64,000 bases of DNA from Viscum album (taxonomy: Eukaryota > Streptophyta > Magnoliopsida > Santalales > Viscaceae). A program made the translations under genes and the position numbers. The notes under the pieces were generated by a model. It worked only from the letters and a program-made list of their open reading frames with translations, was not told where the DNA came from and did no database searches. The stretch lies in contig OY728136.1 of the NCBI GenBank assembly GCA_963277665.1, forward strand, positions 1,980,338,576-1,980,402,575. The letters run 5' to 3'. Of this stretch, positions 60,130-64,000 are shown in pieces. Position 1 is the stretch's first letter; every line of letters begins with the position of its first letter.

Positions 60130-60520
60130 TCCATGGATCTAGTCCATACACATTGGTCATGGATTAAAACAATATTTAATTTTAATCACAATATTAGTAT
60201 AATATTTATTTATTATATTCAATTTTATAATCATCCATATAAATTAGTGACGAATAGTAATGTACATCACTTTGAGGAGGTGGAAGTCCACACATACGCA
60301 CCTGTGTCCTTTTGACATTTCGATAAATGGAAAAATAAAATGTAAATAATAATTAATTATTATATAATAATAATTATATTAATAAAACAATATTTACTTA
60401 TTTAATATGTATTTATGATCATTCATGTAAATATTAAATGAAAAATGAATCACATGGTTTCTTGGAGGTGGTACTCTGCACATAGAAATGAGTGACAAAA
60501 TTATTTCTCAATGAATCATA
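60130..60520 (+). repeat. Two units of a ~191-bp satellite-like repeat
   Basis: Two units phase at about 60252 and 60444 (192 apart) on a GAATxxxxxxxCATxxCTTTGAGGAGGTGGxA block. The second unit (AATGAATCACATGG, GGAGGTGGTACTCTGCACATA, ACAAAATTAT) matches the unit at 63732 (AATGAATCACACGA, GGATGTGGTAATCTACACATA, ACAAAATTAT) closely. The open frame 60133-60315 lies inside the first unit and is not conserved. Confidence 0.65.
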
Positions 60521-60689
60521 AAGAGATAGAAAATGGATATATAATTAACATAAAAATATGTCAACAAAGTTAAGAAACTAATTTGTTCAATTTAATATAT
60601 TTATATAAAATTTACAGTATGGGTAATAAAAACTAAAAAAATTGATAGATAATAACATATACCTATTCTTCATGTATCCTTTTTTAAAT
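60521..60689. other. AT-rich spacer
   Basis: Short interval between the satellite-like units and the LTR-like segment; nothing recognised. Confidence 0.4.
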
Positions 60690-60990
60690 AGAACCATTCT
60701 GCTTCTTGGATGGGTATTTTGGGATGGAAAAACATCTTGTAATGTATCATGATGTTGGGAGATTATTTATGTAGATATTACTCATGATAAATAGATAATT
60801 TGTTGTGGATAATAGATGAGATGAGGTGATATATTATAAGTGAGGGGAGTGGCCCAGTTGTAATTAATAAAAATATTTTAATATAATAATGTCACTATAA
60901 TGTCCCAATACTCACACTCTCAGATCTGGTTATAAAAAAATAATCATTACATTTATATATTTTATTCTAACAAATTTGATCCAATTTAAA
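60690..60990 (-). repeat. LTR-like segment, right member of a pair
   Basis: Partner of 53150-53450, about 7.5 kb to the left. On the - strand it reads GGGCCACTCCCCTCACTTATAA followed by a CTCATCT..ATTATCCACAACAAATTATC-like part, close to the promoter text (TATA box and GATGTGGGA-like box) common in plant gypsy LTRs. Its location at the 5' side of the - strand gypsy pol remnant fits a 5' LTR. Confidence 0.55.
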
Positions 60991-63349
60991 TAATCTAGAT
61001 ATTATAATATCAAACGGAAATAATGAATCACTTATATACCCAAGAGCCTTTTAGATTTTGGGATTTGGAAAATCAGTACATGCTTATAAATAACAATATG
61101 ATGTATTTACATTAGAATATTTTCCACCGTACACAAATTTTATGATTAGACACAACGTCTTAACCATCTCTCAGAAAATTTTCCACACACGAATCCATTC
61201 CACACACAATTCATTTAACATTAATTTTCATACCCCCTATAAATGGATAACATTTGAATGGTGAGCTCAAATGGTAAGTAAGAATAAACATAAGAATTAA
61301 AATTTTAATGTCATGAGTGAGAATAAGTTGATAATAAGAGTATAATGATATAATAAGTGTGAATGAACATAAAAATAGAGAATTTATACCCATAAAACAT
61401 ATATCATAAATCTTGAGACATGTAATAGAGCATTAAGATATAATAAGATTTATATAACTAAACAATCATGATCCATGTGAATATAATCATTGGGAAAAAT
61501 ATCCATTAGATATCATATAAACTATTGATAAACTACGTAGGTATATTGAAAATAAATAAATTAATCATGTAATCACCTGACTAGATAATTACATATCAAT
61601 TAGAAGTAATCTATAAATAGTAAACATCTTCATCTCTTATGTGTAACATAACTCTATTGTCTCGTAGGAGTATATTCAATCCAGTTAACACTATCTCATT
61701 ACCTAATTCATTGTAGATATATAACAGAACCACCTATAGATGGATTAAAATGTACCCACCCACCCTTGGTTTATAAAAAAACCACCCATCATTCATCCAT
61801 ACATATTTCTAAGTACAAAAAATGATAAAAGTAATTAAAATCATTAACATTTCAACATAACAATAACCATTGTTCCTTTATATCATCACTTAACTAATGA
61901 AAAAAGACATGTTCCATGAAAATCTATTTGAAACAATAATAATCCATAAAAATAAAGAATAAGGATACTACCATAACAAAATATTCTTAGTGGAGCATAA
62001 GTAACATTAAATTTTGTTGTTGATGATGAATATAAATACATTTAAGACATCATTAAAAGAATTATTAATAGAAATTAACATTTCCTCTTTAAAAATCACC
62101 TTTTACGAAAAAAATATTTACAAAGTATTAGAAAAATAATCATTCAAAATAACCTTGGAAACATTCATTTGAATATTCAATGTAAAAATATCATAAATAT
62201 GCAAATATTTTATCAATACATATATGTTAAAAATCCTTTTATACATCGGACATGAAATTCAAAATGTGGCATATGGATAATGATAAAAATATTCCTTTTT
62301 TAAACATTTCTTAATAAAGCCAAAGACACCGGAAAATTTCCTTAATAAATAATTTTTTTAATATAATAACATTATTGATTTCTTTAGAAAACACTTATAT
62401 GAGGTGAACGATACCATATCTAAAATAAGATATGATATCAGTACCAACTATAAATAAAATATTCATGGACTTTATTTAATAAAAAATCGAAGAAATGGAA
62501 ATTATACATGTAAATTACATTCATAACTATAAGATAATTAAATATTTGTGGTTCATGAAAAGAATACCTCATTATCCCTCTCAATGGAAATATGAACATA
62601 AATAATCTTTAAATAATATGTCATTTTATCATAAAAATCATTACCGTATTGTTAACTAATAAATCATAAGACCTCAAAAGTTATGACATAAAATGAAATA
62701 TTAAATAACCTAAATATATGGAGGATGACGATAACAAAAGTCAATGGGATAAATATACACCTCATGATAGATGATATGTTCATAACATAAACATATGTCC
62801 TAGAGATGGGAAATTTGATATGAATAACCCATATAAAGATCATGTCATTGAATTGATAATAAATCATCTAATAGATTATGTGTAAAAAATTTATATCCAA
62901 ACTAAAAATGTTTAAATAGAACATAAACAAAATATAGGTCATTTTATATTTAATATCAACATAATATAATAAATGAATAAGTTATATAACCCAATCAACG
63001 AAAATTTGGTTATGAAAACCCCTACCACTTTTTAACATTCAAGTCCACTACATTTGGAAGAAACAATAATAACATAAAATTCCATGAATTATGAATGAAT
63101 AATGATATAAAATGTAAATGTTTATCTATATACACAATATTAAATAAATTAGGTGCATGAAATTAAAATATTCCCCAATGAAGGAAAATTGATATGAAAT
63201 CCCTAACCTCGAGTCCATACATTCCAAGAATATCCTTCGAATAATGTATTTCTAAAATTAGTAAATTATTTCATATCATAATGATATTTTATGGGTTTAA
63301 TAAATTATAATAAAACCAATTATTTCATTTAATTTAATGAAATATTAAA
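60991..63349. other. AT-rich stretch without a recognised gene, weak ~190-bp periodicity
   Basis: No protein-family pattern on either strand; the frames at 61393-61211 and 62867-62664 are accidental. A block like GGAAAATTGATATGAAATCCCTA recurs in diverged form at about 62807, 63003 and 63187, suggesting a decayed tandem repeat of about 185-195 bases in the last 600 bases. Confidence 0.4.
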
Positions 63350-64000
63350 TTAAATAGTCTTTTAAGTCCACATTCGGTTTTTTGAGGACGTTCGATTCAT
63401 AATTTCAAAACGAATTCAGTATGTTTATGATGGTCAAAGTGGTTATTTTTTCATTCTTTATTGAATAATAATAATAAATTATTATTATTATTATGAATTA
63501 ATTTGAAATTTTAATCTAACCATTGAATATGTTTATGAAAAATGAACTATATTTCATTCATGGAGACTATAGGACATACGTACTCATGAAAAACATTTCC
63601 ATTTTTTTAAGAACAGTAGTGGGTGGAGGTAAGTATTATTTTATATTTAAAAAATAATTATAATATCATAAATAACATATTGTATTTTTATAAACAATTA
63701 TATTTACCATAAATGTGATCCGGTGATGAATAATGAATCACACGACTTTGTGGATGTGGTAATCTACACATACACATGAACAAAATTATCATTTTAAAAT
63801 GGCTATAATGGTAAGAAAATAAGTGAAATGATATATTTAAATAATTTTAATTATATAAATAATATCAAACACATATATATCTATTTGTTTATATATATAT
63901 TAAATATATCATTAAAAATACCAATGAGTGGCTTTGATGGAAAATGATGTTTATCCGTTCGTGAGGCTGTAGTTTTCCATACAAATTATTGACAGTGTCA
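63350..64000 (+). repeat. ~191-bp satellite-like tandem repeat, open at the window end
   Basis: At least three units phase at about 63541, 63732 and 63942, with a weaker one at about 63350; spacing is about 191, 191 and 210. Each has an AATGAx start, a TGGA/TGAGG block, a TxCACACATAC- or GGACATACGTAC-like block about 35 bases later, and an AT-rich second half. The same unit is found at 60252-60520. The array probably runs on past base 64000. Confidence 0.62.

Noticed and set aside
1..64000. CRISPR arrays, bacterial operons, organelle insertions
   Set aside because: No short regularly spaced direct repeats with unique spacers, no ribosome-binding-site-led gene runs, and no recognisable chloroplast or mitochondrial gene was seen.

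Overview
This window reads as plant nuclear heterochromatin. It is strongly AT-rich and packed with decayed plant-type transposable elements: Ty1/copia, Ty3/gypsy chromovirus-like, L1-type LINE, and a CACTA/En-Spm-like DNA transposon. It also holds several unrelated tandem repeats. I see no intact host gene, no rRNA gene, no credible tRNA gene and no CRISPR array. Conserved residues have mostly been lost by transition (Cys TGT to Tyr TAT, Trp to stop), as expected from deamination of methylated cytosine over a long time. Short open frames are mostly accidental; the real coding signal is a set of protein-family patterns that run through stops and frame changes. All matches are by eye against family patterns, with no database search. 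The species cannot be named from this evidence.

Layout. 0.4-5.55 kb: a copia element on the + strand (gag, protease, integrase, RT, RNase H, 3' UTR, 3' LTR). 5.75-9.22 kb: the 3' part of a gypsy element (integrase, polypurine tract, 2.0-kb LTR). 12.0-13.7 kb: a 5'-truncated LINE on the - strand. 15.0-24.8 kb: two head-to-tail copies (A, B) of a large non-coding repeat, with A split by a complete but dead - strand copia element (about 16.76-21.90 kb, both LTRs present). 24.85-31.9 kb: mostly unrecognised. 31.9-35.0 kb: a third copy (C) of the large repeat. 36.2-39.8 kb: a - strand gypsy element, followed by about three copies of a 400-bp tandem repeat (40.15-41.36 kb) and a + strand LINE fragment (41.6-42.1 kb).

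The most interesting part is 44.1-52.5 kb. It looks like one arm of a CACTA-like transposon. A candidate terminus and subterminal repeats lie at 44.1-44.4 kb. A 16-monomer, ~177-bp tandem array ordered as trimers of ~532 bp fills 44.95-47.7 kb. A - strand spliced gene remnant occupies 47.9-52.5 kb, with recognisable splice sites, a CACTA-associated transposase-like part and a Ulp1 cysteine-protease-like tail. One stray array monomer lies between two Ulp1-like exons.

53.1-61 kb holds another - strand gypsy element (integrase, RNase H, RT) flanked by a matching pair of LTR-like segments. A ~191-bp satellite-like repeat appears at 60.1-60.5 kb and again at 63.35 kb to the window end.
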